DNA of 12,552 bases from an uncultured Lentisphaeria bacterium (lineage in GTDB: Bacteria; Verrucomicrobiota; Lentisphaeria; Victivallales; Victivallaceae), in NCBI GenBank assembly GCA_903821255.1, contig CAIJKT010000288.1, positions 1-12,552 of the forward strand. Reading direction: 5' to 3'. Shown piece after piece: positions 1 through 7,135 of this stretch; position 1 is the first letter of the stretch, and every line of letters starts with the position of its first letter. Position numbers and translations under genes: made by a program. The notes below the pieces were generated by a model. That model was not told the DNA's origin. It worked only from the letters and a program-made list of their open reading frames with translations, and did not search any database.

Positions 1-1250
1 ACTGCCTTCAATTTCTCAATTCCGGCAATCGCCTCCCTGATCTGCTTCTCTTTGGCCAGATGAGTGAGAATCAATAGAGAAACATTCTCTTCAGACTGCC
101 CTTCCCGCTGAACGAAGCTGGAAATGCTGATACTTTTGTCGCCCAGAATTTTAGCCACCGCGGCAATCACCCCCGGCTTGTCTTTTACCTGCAACCGCAT
201 ATAATATCTGGTTTCGATTTCTTCCATCGGCAGGATATGGCGGTACTGCCGCCCGATCCGGAATGCGGGAATGCGGCGGTGGGAACCGAATTTCAAGTTC
301 AGCGCCACATCCACCAGATCAGCCACGACTGCACTGGCGGTGGCATTCCGTCCGGCACCTCTGCCGTAAAACAGTGCATCGCCGACATAATCGCCGTTGA
401 CCATAACGCCGTTAAATACTTCGGAAATCCCTGCCAGCAGGGCGCTTTTCGGAATAAGCGTCGGATGAACGCGAATCTGGACGTCTTCTTTGACCTGCTT
501 GATGATGGCAAGCAGTTTGATCCGGTAACCGAGTTCATCCGCAAAACGTAAATCGACAAGGGAGATATCCCGGATGCCTTCAATGTGAATCGGGTCCAGG
601 CCGAACCATTCACCATAGGCCAGCGATGCAAGAATCGCCGCTTTATGCGCGGTGTCGAAGCCGTCAATATCCAGTGACGGTTCAGCTTCGGCATAACCGA
701 GCGCCTGTGCATCTTTGAGGATCGGTTCGAAATCCAGCCCTTCCCGCTCCATTCTGGTCAGAATATAATTGCATGTGCCGTTTAAAATCCCGTAGATCTT
801 TTGTATCCGGTTGGCGGCCAGGCCTTCGCGCAGGACTTTGATGATCGGAATGCCGCCGGCAACGCTGGCTTCATAATAAATATCCGCTTTAGATTTCTCG
901 GCCGCGGCGAAAAGTTCTTCACCTTTCTTGGCCAGCAGCGCTTTGTTGGCGGTAACCACCGGTTTACCCTGCCTGAGCGCTTCCAGAATGAAATCTTTGG
1001 CGATAGTGGTGCCGCCGACCAGTTCGACCACGACGTCAACTTCCTTGATCAGCGCCCTGGCGTCAGTAGTCAATATCTTTTTCGGCACTTTAACGCCGCG
1101 ATCACTTGTGATATCAATGTCGGCGATTTTTGAAAGCACCAGCTTCACACCTGTTCGTTTGGCAATGACGTCTCCGTTACTCAGCAGATTAGCGGCAACG
1201 CCGGCTCCGACAGTCCCAAAACCAATGATTCCAACCTTTATTTCTTTCAC
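1..1250 (-). CDS. hom: Homoserine dehydrogenase with C-terminal ACT domain (3' end cut by window edge)
   Basis: Catalyses NAD(P)H-dependent reduction of aspartate semialdehyde to homoserine in the cytoplasm, on the route to threonine and methionine. My translation from a GTG at 1250 gives 416 codons before the window edge. The Rossmann motif GFGTVG is at residues 10-15, followed by TANKAL (K103), EASVAGGIP (127-135), the family signature GILNGTCNYI (154-163), and the catalytic region GYAEAEPSLDIDG (185-197) with GFDTAHK (D199, K203). The tail from about residue 345 (YYMRLQVKDKPGVIAAVAK) is an ACT domain, the usual site of threonine feedback control. An in-frame TGA lies 9-7 nt before the GTG, so no longer start is possible apart from rare codons. 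A modest AAGGG sits about 11 nt upstream. The gene diverges from the glycogen-binding gene across a 361-nt gap. Family identity is near certain; only the last residues are missing. Confidence 0.96.
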   Translation of the reverse strand, partial: MKEIKVGIIGFGTVGAGVAANLLSNGDVIAKRTGVKLVLSKIADIDITSDRGVKVPKKILTTDARALIKEVDVVVELVGGTTIAKDFILEALRQGKPVVTANKALLAKKGEELFAAAEKSKADIYYEASVAGGIPIIKVLREGLAANRIQKIYGILNGTCNYILTRMEREGLDFEPILKDAQALGYAEAEPSLDIDGFDTAHKAAILASLAYGEWFGLDPIHIEGIRDISLVDLRFADELGYRIKLLAIIKQVKEDVQIRVHPTLIPKSALLAGISEVFNGVMVNGDYVGDALFYGRGAGRNATASAVVADLVDVALNLKFGSHRRIPAFRIGRQYRHILPMEEIETRYYMRLQVKDKPGVIAAVAKILGDKSISISSFVQREGQSEENVSLLILTHLAKEKQIREAIAGIEKLKA

Positions 1251-1463
1251 AATAAGTCAACCCTTATTTTTTTATTTCCTCACAAACATCTTTTTAAAAT
1301 AGCAGATTTTATGAAAATTAAAACCTGGCAGACCGCTTAATTTAATAAAAATCAACAATTTGAACACCATTGTGCCGGGCATATTGGACGCCTTTGTCCG
1401 GAATAATTTTGCTGCTGTCATCCAATTTTCCCAGCCCGATAAAATCTCAGGAAATATCAGACA

Positions 1464-1495
1464 TTGACTTGAAAATTTAAGAACCATGCTATATT
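1464..1495 (+). promoter_or_regulatory. Candidate sigma-70-type promoter for the glycogen-binding protein gene
   Basis: An extended -10, TGCTATATT, spans 1487-1495. Upstream are two overlapping -35-like hexamers: TTGACT at 1464-1469 (spacer 20) and TTGAAA at 1469-1474 (spacer 15). Neither spacing is ideal, but an extended -10 tolerates a poor -35. It would give a 5' leader of about 100 nt before the ATG at 1612. Prediction only. Confidence 0.4.
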
Positions 1496-1595
1496 ATGCT
1501 AGAACTGAGGAGTTTGCGTGCGTTAATATATTTTAATCTCGAATGTTATTAATAAGGCAACGTCTATTTCGATTTTTGAATAATTAACCCATTAT

Positions 1596-1605
1596 AGAGG
1601 AGGAG
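1596..1605 (+). promoter_or_regulatory. Strong Shine-Dalgarno sequence (AGAGGAGGAG)
   Basis: A full AGGAGG core lies at 1598-1603, 8 nt before the ATG at 1612. It fixes the start of the glycogen-binding protein and suggests high translation, which would fit an abundant structural or storage-granule protein. Confidence 0.85.
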
Positions 1606-1611
1606 TATAAA

Positions 1612-2091
1612 ATGCAAAGTTCAAAGAGCAGTCACAAAGCGTCCGGGATCAATCACACCGCAGCAACAAAGACAGCAGCCGTAAAAAAAGCGCCGACAAC
1701 GAAAAAACCGGACATTAAAGCAGTCAAAGCCGCTGCGCCGGCAACGAAAAAACCGGACGTTAAAGCAGTCAAAGCCGCTGCTCCGGCAGCAGTAATAAAA
1801 GCGCCGGCAGCGAAAAAACCGGCCGTTAAACGTAAGCATGTAATATTCAAAGTACGGACCAAACCTGGCAGCAAGGTATATCTTGCCGGTGATTTCAATG
1901 ATTGGAATCATCTGGAAAAAGAATTATCCGACCATGACGGCAATGGCTTTTATCAAGTCGCAGTGGCGCTGGAATACGGCACCTACGAGTACAAATTCCA
2001 CATCAATGACGCCTGGTGCGTCGACCCGGAGAATCCGAATTTCAGACCGAACGCCATGGGAACATTAAATAGTGTTATTATCGTAGAATAA
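1612..2091 (+). CDS. Small glycogen-binding (CBM48/AMPK-beta-like) protein with Lys/Ala/Pro-rich tail
   Basis: 159 residues in two parts. Residues 1-74 are low-complexity Lys/Ala/Pro/Val, built partly from a tandem 15-residue unit (TKKPDIKAVKAAAPA, then TKKPDVKAVKAAAPA) and a third partial copy (AKKPAVK). Residues 75-158 form a single early-set glycogen-binding domain of the AMPK-beta/isoamylase-N type: VYLAGDFNDWN, GFYQVAVAL, GTYEYKFHIN, DAWCVDPENP. The positions that hold carbohydrate in AMPK-beta appear kept: W98, K128, W135 and N153 by alignment from memory. There is no catalytic domain, signal peptide or membrane segment, so a cytoplasmic binding role is likely. The tail resembles histone H1-like or AlgP-type basic repeats, which bind polyanions. 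A monocistronic unit is suggested by its own promoter candidate and a strong terminator. The fold is confident; the cellular role is unknown. Confidence 0.88.
   Translation: MQSSKSSHKASGINHTAATKTAAVKKAPTTKKPDIKAVKAAAPATKKPDVKAVKAAAPAAVIKAPAAKKPAVKRKHVIFKVRTKPGSKVYLAGDFNDWNHLEKELSDHDGNGFYQVAVALEYGTYEYKFHINDAWCVDPENPNFRPNAMGTLNSVIIVE
1699..1788 (+). repeat. Tandem 45-bp in-frame repeat (two copies plus a partial third)
   Basis: Copy 1 is 1699-1743 and copy 2 is 1744-1788. They differ at only a few bases and encode TKKPD(I/V)KAVKAAAPA. A degenerate partial copy follows at about 1809-1830. The near-identity at third codon positions points to recent duplication or slippage, so tail length may vary between strains. 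Confidence 0.85.
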
Positions 2092-2108
2092 GCTTTCCCT
2101 GAAACCGG

Positions 2109-2145
2109 TCAGGCAGCCGTTACCGGCTGCCTGATTTGTTGTTTT
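2109..2145 (+). terminator. Rho-independent terminator after the glycogen-binding protein gene
   Basis: A perfect 10-bp stem (CAGGCAGCCG, 2110-2119; CGGCTGCCTG, 2124-2133) closes a 4-nt loop and is extended by a T-A pair at 2109/2134. The T-rich run TTTGTTGTTTT follows. It lies 18 nt after the stop codon, so the wrbA gene downstream is probably transcribed mainly from its own promoter or by read-through. Confidence 0.85.
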
Positions 2146-2190
2146 ATATGCGTAATAAATCTTGCATCAAACACTAAACGGAGGTCGTCA

Positions 2191-2781
2191 ATGAGTAAGA
2201 TACTGGTTCTTTACTACAGTATGTACGGACACGTCGAAACTATGGCAAACGCAGTGGCGGAAGGCGCACGCAACGTCGAAGGCACCGAAGTCACGATCAA
2301 GCGCGTACCTGATTTGATTCCGGAAGATGCGGCTCGAAAGCTGGATCAGGCGGCGCCGCTTGCGACAGTTGATGATTTGCCCAATTATGACGCGATTATC
2401 TTCGGCACCCCTACCCGCTTCGGAAATATGTGCGCACAGATGCGCAACTTCCTGGACCGGACAACTAAACTCTGGCTGAGCGGTGCGCTTGTCGGCAAGG
2501 TGGGAAGCGTCTTTGTCTCCACAGCTACTCAGCACGGCGGACAGGAAACCACCATTACGTCGTTTCACAGCACGCTGCTGCATCACGGGATGATAATAGT
2601 GGGTGCGCCTTATTCATGCCCCGCGCTGCTCAACATGAATGAAATTACAGGCGGCTCCCCTTACGGCGCGGGTACCCTCGCCGGCACGGACGGCAGCCGT
2701 CAGCCGTCGGAGAACGAACTGACCATCGCCCGTTTTCAAGGCGAGCATGTTGCAAAAATTGTCAGGAAGCTGACCGCGTAA
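2191..2781 (+). CDS. wrbA: NAD(P)H:quinone oxidoreductase, WrbA type
   Basis: A 196-residue flavodoxin-fold FMN enzyme that reduces quinones by two electrons and so avoids semiquinone radicals; it is cytoplasmic and tetrameric in known members. Length matches E. coli WrbA (198) and similarity runs end to end. The FMN phosphate loop is [12 protein letters not shown] (8-19). Flavin-contacting [10 protein letters not shown] spans 71-80, LWLSGAL spans 94-100, GGQETTITS spans 116-124, and the conserved H132 lies in HHGM. The WrbA signature [18 protein letters not shown] spans 156-173. GGAGGT at 2180-2185 sits 5 nt before the ATG. The variant TATQHGGQ replaces the more usual TGTGGGQ and is the only local oddity. 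The gene stands alone between a terminator and a convergent neighbour and shows no functional tie to either. Confidence 0.96.
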   Translation: MSKILVLYYSMYGHVETMANAVAEGARNVEGTEVTIKRVPDLIPEDAARKLDQAAPLATVDDLPNYDAIIFGTPTRFGNMCAQMRNFLDRTTKLWLSGALVGKVGSVFVSTATQHGGQETTITSFHSTLLHHGMIIVGAPYSCPALLNMNEITGGSPYGAGTLAGTDGSRQPSENELTIARFQGEHVAKIVRKLTA

Positions 2782-2802
2782 AAAATCATTGAGTTCCCGT
2801 TC

Positions 2803-2829
2803 ACAGTCTGCAAGCCGCTTGCAGACTGT
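2803..2829. terminator. Perfect 12-bp palindrome at a convergent gene junction, probable bidirectional terminator
   Basis: ACAGTCTGCAAG (2803-2814) and CTTGCAGACTGT (2818-2829) are exact reverse complements around a CCG loop. The element lies 21 nt after wrbA and 27 nt past the stop of the opposing activator gene. Neither side has an immediate T-tract, so termination efficiency is uncertain, but position and perfect pairing favour a shared terminator or mRNA 3'-end stabiliser. Confidence 0.5.
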
Positions 2830-2856
2830 CATTGCACCCCGATCATGATGCTGAAA

Positions 2857-4482
2857 TCAAACCATCTTGTTATCGGATAATTTACGCCATAAAGTTACAG
2901 GGCTTATTCCCAGTATCTCCGCCGCCCTGGTCCTGTTGCCTTCCGTCATTTTCAGGACAGAATTAATATGCGCAGCCTCCAGTTGAGAAAGCTTCATATT
3001 CACCGAATAATTCTGATCCGGATTAACCTTGTTTTGAACAATACACTGCGGCAGGCAGTCTATTGTGATAAGGCCTTTATTCGAAAAAACCGAAGCCCTC
3101 TCCATCGCATTCTCAAGTTCACGCACATTCCCTGGCCAGTCGTATGAAAGCAGATAATCAATGCACGATACATCAAGGCGCAAATCATGAATTTTCATCT
3201 TCTTCGAAAATTTATTCACAAAATGGCGCGCAAGCGGCAGAATATCATCTTTCCTGGTCCGGAGCGGCGGCACCTCGATCTCAACTACCGACAGACGGTA
3301 ATATAAATCCTCCCTGAAGCGGCCGCTTAGAACATCAGCTTTCAAGTCCCGGTTGGTGGCGGCGATAATCCTTACATCAATCTTTCGCGGCCGGTTTTCG
3401 CCGAGTCTTAAAATCTCCTTCTCCTGCAAAACCCTCAATAGCTTCACTTGTGTCGCCGGGGAGACATCACCTATTTCATCCAGAAAAACAGTGCCCTTGT
3501 CCGCCTGTTCGAAAAGGCCGATTCTATCATGTGACGCACCGGTAAAAGCGCCGGCCTTATAGCCAAAAAGCTCCCCCTCCAAAAGCGTTTCCGGCAACGC
3601 GCTGCAGTTAATGGCAACACATATATTATTCGCCCTTTCGGAGTGTTTATAAATAAACCGCGAAAGCACCTCTTTCCCGGTACCGCTTTCCCCTCTGATA
3701 AGAACCGATGTATCAAAGCGGGCGACCCGCTGCGCGACCTCCATTACATCTTGAAAAGCCTTGCTTCTAACCTCAATAAAATCGTTTTTCACCAAATTTC
3801 CGCCAAGCAGCTTTAATTTCTTTCTTTCCGTCTCAAGCTCTCTGGCTTTTTTCTTAAGCTCCTCGGTATAGTATTTCACTTTGCCGATAATATCCTCATG
3901 TTCAAAGAAATTATGGAACTGCTTCAATTCCGCCCCCCATGAAGACTCATCCATGCCGGTGGCGCAGCAAACCCGATCCCCTTTACCTCTGCATTTGTTT
4001 TCAACAAAATAAATATTCTGCTGGAGGCAGTATGAAACGAAGCCGCTCGCATAGCCAGTCAATATCCAGCAGACGGGATAATCCCCTTTGCCGATTTCTG
4101 TGGCATGTCCTTCAACTTCGCATGAATTATACCATAAGAACTCCAGGTGAAATATCTTGTTCTCCGTATCCAGTTTCAGTATTTTTATCTGAGCCCTGGC
4201 TGACCCCTGAAAGGCCAGAAGCTTGGTTGCGCTCATTATCCATTCCCGGATATCTCCCCACTTGAATATCCGCTGCATCGCGGCAGCGTCAGCCTGGCCC
4301 CAGAAATAGCCGAACCGCGTAAAGATCCTCTTCGTGTTTTCAACTCCGATGGAATCAATCAGATCCTTGCGGAAAAGTGCAAAGGCATGGACATCATGAA
4401 TGGCAAGCCGCCGGCCTTTAAGATTCAGACTGTCCTCTGAAAAATCTATAAGTTCATTTATCTTTAAATCGTCAGCTTTCAT
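2857..4482 (-). CDS. Sigma-54-dependent transcriptional activator with XylR_N/V4R sensor domain (DmpR/XylR-like)
   Basis: 541 residues in the XylR/DmpR/MopR arrangement. Residues 1-105 resemble the XylR N-terminal dimer region. Residues 106-176 form the V4R ligand domain (PVCWILTGYASGF, CRGKGDRVCC). A charged, probably coiled-coil linker spans about 198-228. The AAA+ core runs from about 235 to 465: Walker A GESGTGKE (264-271), sigma-54 contact loop GAFTGA (311-316), Walker B TVFLDEIGD (331-339), arginine-finger region RFREDLYYRL (388-397), WPGNVREL (449-456). A Fis-type helix-turn-helix lies at about 512-535 (NRTRAAEILGISPVTLWRKL). C138, E161, C164 and C172 match the spacing of the MopR zinc site. 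W117 matches MopR W134, but the phenol-contacting His is L89 here, so a different effector is likely. Start supported by AAAGG 8 nt upstream. It diverges from an operon that carries a sigma-54 promoter, its probable target. Confidence 0.95.
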   Translation of the reverse strand: MKADDLKINELIDFSEDSLNLKGRRLAIHDVHAFALFRKDLIDSIGVENTKRIFTRFGYFWGQADAAAMQRIFKWGDIREWIMSATKLLAFQGSARAQIKILKLDTENKIFHLEFLWYNSCEVEGHATEIGKGDYPVCWILTGYASGFVSYCLQQNIYFVENKCRGKGDRVCCATGMDESSWGAELKQFHNFFEHEDIIGKVKYYTEELKKKARELETERKKLKLLGGNLVKNDFIEVRSKAFQDVMEVAQRVARFDTSVLIRGESGTGKEVLSRFIYKHSERANNICVAINCSALPETLLEGELFGYKAGAFTGASHDRIGLFEQADKGTVFLDEIGDVSPATQVKLLRVLQEKEILRLGENRPRKIDVRIIAATNRDLKADVLSGRFREDLYYRLSVVEIEVPPLRTRKDDILPLARHFVNKFSKKMKIHDLRLDVSCIDYLLSYDWPGNVRELENAMERASVFSNKGLITIDCLPQCIVQNKVNPDQNYSVNMKLSQLEAAHINSVLKMTEGNRTRAAEILGISPVTLWRKLSDNKMV

Positions 4483-4516
4483 CTGATCAACCTTTCATTT
4501 TGAAATAGCAAGTAAT

Positions 4517-4546
4517 ACAATATGCACTATCATTTCTTTTTTTCAA
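4517..4546 (-). promoter_or_regulatory. Candidate sigma-70 promoter for the sigma-54 activator gene
   Basis: On the minus strand, TTGAAA (4541-4546) and TATTGT (4517-4522) are separated by 18 nt and lie about 35 nt upstream of the activator ATG. Activators of this class are usually transcribed by the housekeeping sigma factor. The region is very AT-rich, so chance matches are likely. Confidence 0.35.
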
Positions 4547-4607
4547 GCGTGTTATAATGATTCTTATATTACTGCCTGACAGTGTCTTATATAAACCTGC
4601 AAAACAT

Positions 4608-4623
4608 TGGCATGACAATTGCT
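4608..4623 (+). promoter_or_regulatory. Sigma-54 (-24/-12) promoter of the M20-ackA-ackA' operon
   Basis: TGGCAT-N5-TTGCT matches the consensus TGGCAC-N5-TTGCW at all but one base. GG (4609-4610) and GC (4621-4622) are exactly 10 nt apart, as sigma-54 requires. The predicted start of transcription is about 4634, leaving a leader of about 32 nt that contains the AAGGAG ribosome site at 4653-4658. The promoter lies directly between the operon and the divergently encoded sigma-54 activator. Confidence 0.85.
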
Positions 4624-4665
4624 GTAAACACATCATAAATTCTTTAACAAACAAGGAGCGTTTAT

Positions 4666-5883
4666 ATGTACAGCATACTGGAAAACAGAAAGAACGGAAT
4701 GAAAGAAGAGATTCTGGATTTCATGAAAGAACTGATCAAAACTCCAAGCGAAAGCCTGAAAGAAAAAGACATTTCAGAAATTGTCTATAAAAAGATGACA
4801 GAGTTAAAGTACAACAAAGTTTTCAAAGATGACGCCGGCAATGTTGTCGGGTTAATTCTGGGCAGGGAATCCGATCCGACAATCCTCCTGAACAGCCACC
4901 TGGACACCGTGAATGTCGCCAATGCGTCTTCAGACATATACCGGCCACGTTTATTCGACGGGAAACTATACGGCAACGGCGCATCTGACTGCAAAGGCGG
5001 CCTGGCGGCACAAATCTTTGCGGGCGCGCTTCTCCGGCGGTGCATGCTTCCGTTAAGAGGCAACCTTATAGTCGCGGCGACGGTCGCGGAGCAGAACGGG
5101 GTCAGCCTGGGCATAAGAGAACTGATAGCAAAAACACTGCCCGACATAGGCTTGACGCCTAAATATGCGATTCTCGGCGAACCGACGAATATGGGGCTTT
5201 ATTACGGTCATGACGGCTGGGTGAAAATAGATATACGCATGGAAAGTTCCAAGCCGGCCAGTCTGAACAGGGCGGTATCCAGCATATTCAGTGACTTCAG
5301 AACGAATTTTGCGAACAGGATGCATGTGAACTCGCTTGAGGAATTCGCCATGAGCGAGCCTGTTTATGAGGGTGGCAATGGCAGTTGCGCCAATATTATT
5401 GTCGCGAAAAGACTCCGCGCCAACGAGGCCGCCGGGAATGCCATCGGAATAATGGAGCATGAAATAGGTCTGCTCGGCGAGAAAATGAGGTCGGTGGCGG
5501 TGAATGTCAATGTTCTGAAGGAAGAACAGAAGCTTTATACCGGCAGCACGCGAATAGTGCAGCACATCACCAATGCATGGGCGTCCGACCCCTATTCCCC
5601 GGTAATGGAGAGAGCCAGGCATGCCCTTTCGGCGGCAGGCTGCAAAGTCACCACCGGCAAATGGGAATTAGGCAGACTGGGCATGGGTACGGCAGGCAGC
5701 GTGCTGACCGGGGAATTCAATATCCCGACAATAGGTTATGGCCCCGGCGATGAAAGCATGGCCCACATGGCAAGTGAAGGCGTTGATATCAACAACATTT
5801 ATGAAGCGGCCTATGGCAATGCGTCAATCATCCACAGCATGATAGGCATTCCCGTTTGCGGCTGGACTTCAGACGATATTTAA
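4666..5883 (+). CDS. M20-family metallopeptidase/amidohydrolase (ArgE/DapE/YgeY-like) with altered active-site motifs
   Basis: 405 residues, normal length for M20 enzymes, which hydrolyse amide bonds (deacylases, dipeptidases) with two metals in the cytoplasm. Visible motifs are SHLDTV (H78, D80), NGASDCKGG (D108), AEQNG (E142, Q143), LGEPTN (E172) and the C-terminal AHMASEGVDI (H367). Against DapE/CPG2 the general-base Glu is kept as E142. The following metal-ligand Glu is Gln (Q143), and the lid-domain dimerisation His appears absent (SSKPAS near 194-199). Activity may therefore be modified or lost. The start ATG has AAGGAG 7 nt upstream; an internal Met12 is possible but has no comparable ribosome site. 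It is the first gene of the sigma-54-driven operon, 16 nt before acetate kinase. If it is a deacylase, the released acid could feed that kinase (inference). Exact substrate unknown. Confidence 0.88.
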   Translation: MYSILENRKNGMKEEILDFMKELIKTPSESLKEKDISEIVYKKMTELKYNKVFKDDAGNVVGLILGRESDPTILLNSHLDTVNVANASSDIYRPRLFDGKLYGNGASDCKGGLAAQIFAGALLRRCMLPLRGNLIVAATVAEQNGVSLGIRELIAKTLPDIGLTPKYAILGEPTNMGLYYGHDGWVKIDIRMESSKPASLNRAVSSIFSDFRTNFANRMHVNSLEEFAMSEPVYEGGNGSCANIIVAKRLRANEAAGNAIGIMEHEIGLLGEKMRSVAVNVNVLKEEQKLYTGSTRIVQHITNAWASDPYSPVMERARHALSAAGCKVTTGKWELGRLGMGTAGSVLTGEFNIPTIGYGPGDESMAHMASEGVDINNIYEAAYGNASIIHSMIGIPVCGWTSDDI

Positions 5884-5899
5884 ATCACGGATAGACATT

Positions 5900-7135
5900 A
5901 TGAATGTGCTAGTGTTCAATTGCGGCAGTTCGTCGCTTAAATACAAAATAATATCCATGCCCGGAGAGCAGGAGCTGGCCGGAGGCGCCGCCGAACGGGT
6001 GGGCCCCAAAACCAGCGAACCGTCAAGAATAGTGCACCGGTACAAGGGAAAAACAGAAATACATCAGGTGGAAATGCGAAACCATCATGAATCATTTCTG
6101 GAAATAATGAAACTGCTTTCAAAATATCCGGACCTCATTCCTGACGCAGTCGGGCATAGAGTCGTGCATGGAGGGAAGTATTTCACCGGCCCCGTCATTT
6201 CGGATGATTCCGTAATGGCGAAACTGGAGGAAATCAAAGATCTGGCGCCCCTGCATAATCCGCCGATAATGGAACTGATGTATGCATGCGGAAAATCTTA
6301 TCCGGATCTGCCGCAAGTGCCAGTTTTTGATACCGCATTCCATTCAACCATACCTGATTACGCGGCAACCTATCCGATACCTTCCGACATCTGTAAAAAA
6401 ATGAATATAAGAAAGTACGGATTTCATGGAACAAGCCACCAGTATGTGGTGGAAGAGGCCGCTAAATTCATGGGGATTCCCAAAGATCGAATAAACGCGG
6501 TAAGCTGCCATCTGGGAAGCGGCGGCGCAAGTTTATGCGCGGTGTCCGGCGGGCGGTCAATAGACAACACGATGGGCTATTCCCCGCTCCAGGGACTGGT
6601 TATGAGCACCAGATGCGGAGATCTTGATCCGGCGGTTTCAATGCAGTTGCTGTCATTGCACGAAAACAATAATGAGGAAGTGGATAAAATACTGAACAGG
6701 CAAAGCGGCGTGCTTGGCTTGTCGGGATATTCATCGGATATAAGAGACGTGCTCAATTCAATCGCGTCCGGCGGCAGTCACGACGAACGCCTGCTGAAAA
6801 CCGCGGAAGTTTATCTGTGGCGCATAAAAAAATATCTCGGCGCTTATCTGGCGATAACCGGCAGGGTTGATGCGGTAATATTCACGGATACAATCGGGGA
6901 GGAAGTCCCGTTCGTAAGAGCAAATGTCTGTCTGTCCATGGAGATATTCGGACTGATCATTGACCATGCTAAAAATAACAATGCGCATAAACTTCCTGTC
7001 GATATAGCTGCCGCAAACAGTCCTGTAAAGATACTTGTAATCGCCACCAACGAAGAACTTGCAATCGCACGAAGAACCTATGAAACCATAACCGGACATC
7101 AAACAGTACCGGTGACACAGGATTTACGCATATGA
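5900..7135 (+). CDS. ackA: Acetate kinase (AckA-family acyl-phosphate kinase)
   Basis: 411 residues, full length for AckA (about 400), an ASKHA-fold kinase interconverting acetyl-phosphate + ADP and acetate + ATP. The phosphate loop is FNCGSSSLKYKI (N7, S10, S12, K14). GHRVVHGG holds R87, PLHNPP holds H119, FDTAFHST holds D144, and YGFHGTSH holds H176. STRCGDLDP holds R238, the transition-state arginine. ATNEE (382-386) is the C-terminal nucleotide-side motif. All main catalytic residues of the Methanosarcina enzyme are present. Two near-invariant loops differ: CHLGNG is CHLGSG (S207), and FTAGIGEN is FTDTIGEE (D330, T331). This may change nucleotide or acyl specificity, so butyrate or another short acid is possible. 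The ribosome site is weak (CGGAT), suggesting coupling to the M20 gene 16 nt upstream. Its stop overlaps the start of the next gene. No phosphotransacetylase is nearby. Confidence 0.93.
   Translation: MNVLVFNCGSSSLKYKIISMPGEQELAGGAAERVGPKTSEPSRIVHRYKGKTEIHQVEMRNHHESFLEIMKLLSKYPDLIPDAVGHRVVHGGKYFTGPVISDDSVMAKLEEIKDLAPLHNPPIMELMYACGKSYPDLPQVPVFDTAFHSTIPDYAATYPIPSDICKKMNIRKYGFHGTSHQYVVEEAAKFMGIPKDRINAVSCHLGSGGASLCAVSGGRSIDNTMGYSPLQGLVMSTRCGDLDPAVSMQLLSLHENNNEEVDKILNRQSGVLGLSGYSSDIRDVLNSIASGGSHDERLLKTAEVYLWRIKKYLGAYLAITGRVDAVIFTDTIGEEVPFVRANVCLSMEIFGLIIDHAKNNNAHKLPVDIAAANSPVKILVIATNEELAIARRTYETITGHQTVPVTQDLRI

Larger units (their letters stand above)
1251..1611. other. Divergent intergenic region, 361 nt
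   Basis: AT-rich gap between two divergent genes. It must hold promoters for both. On the plus strand I see a candidate extended -10 with -35-like hexamers (listed separately) and then a leader of roughly 105 nt that ends in a strong ribosome binding site. On the minus strand a TGCTATTTT about 50 nt upstream of the hom start is only a weak extended -10 candidate. I see no convincing small gene, repeat or hairpin. Confidence 0.6.

Noticed and set aside
237..1302. Several plus- and minus-strand open frames inside the left-edge gene
   Set aside because: They are out-of-frame shadows of homoserine dehydrogenase, whose true frame opens with GTG at 1250 and carries all family motifs.
1272..1487. 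71-codon minus-strand open frame in the hom/CBM48 gap
   Set aside because: No ribosome binding site, no recognisable motif, and it runs antisense across the likely promoter of the downstream gene.
4551..4558. Plus-strand extended -10 (TGTTATAAT) upstream of the M20 operon
   Set aside because: A good -10 match but no -35, in a very AT-rich stretch; the sigma-54 promoter at 4608-4623 is much stronger and better placed.
4571..4583. ACTG-N5-CAGT inverted repeat, flanked by two TCTTATAT copies 23 bp apart, as an activator site
   Set aside because: Half-sites are only 4 bp and lie too close (about 25 bp) to the -24 element for a usual enhancer; probably chance.
5053..5622. 189-codon minus-strand open frame
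   Set aside because: Antisense to the M20 gene, whose frame has clear family motifs; no support for a separate gene.
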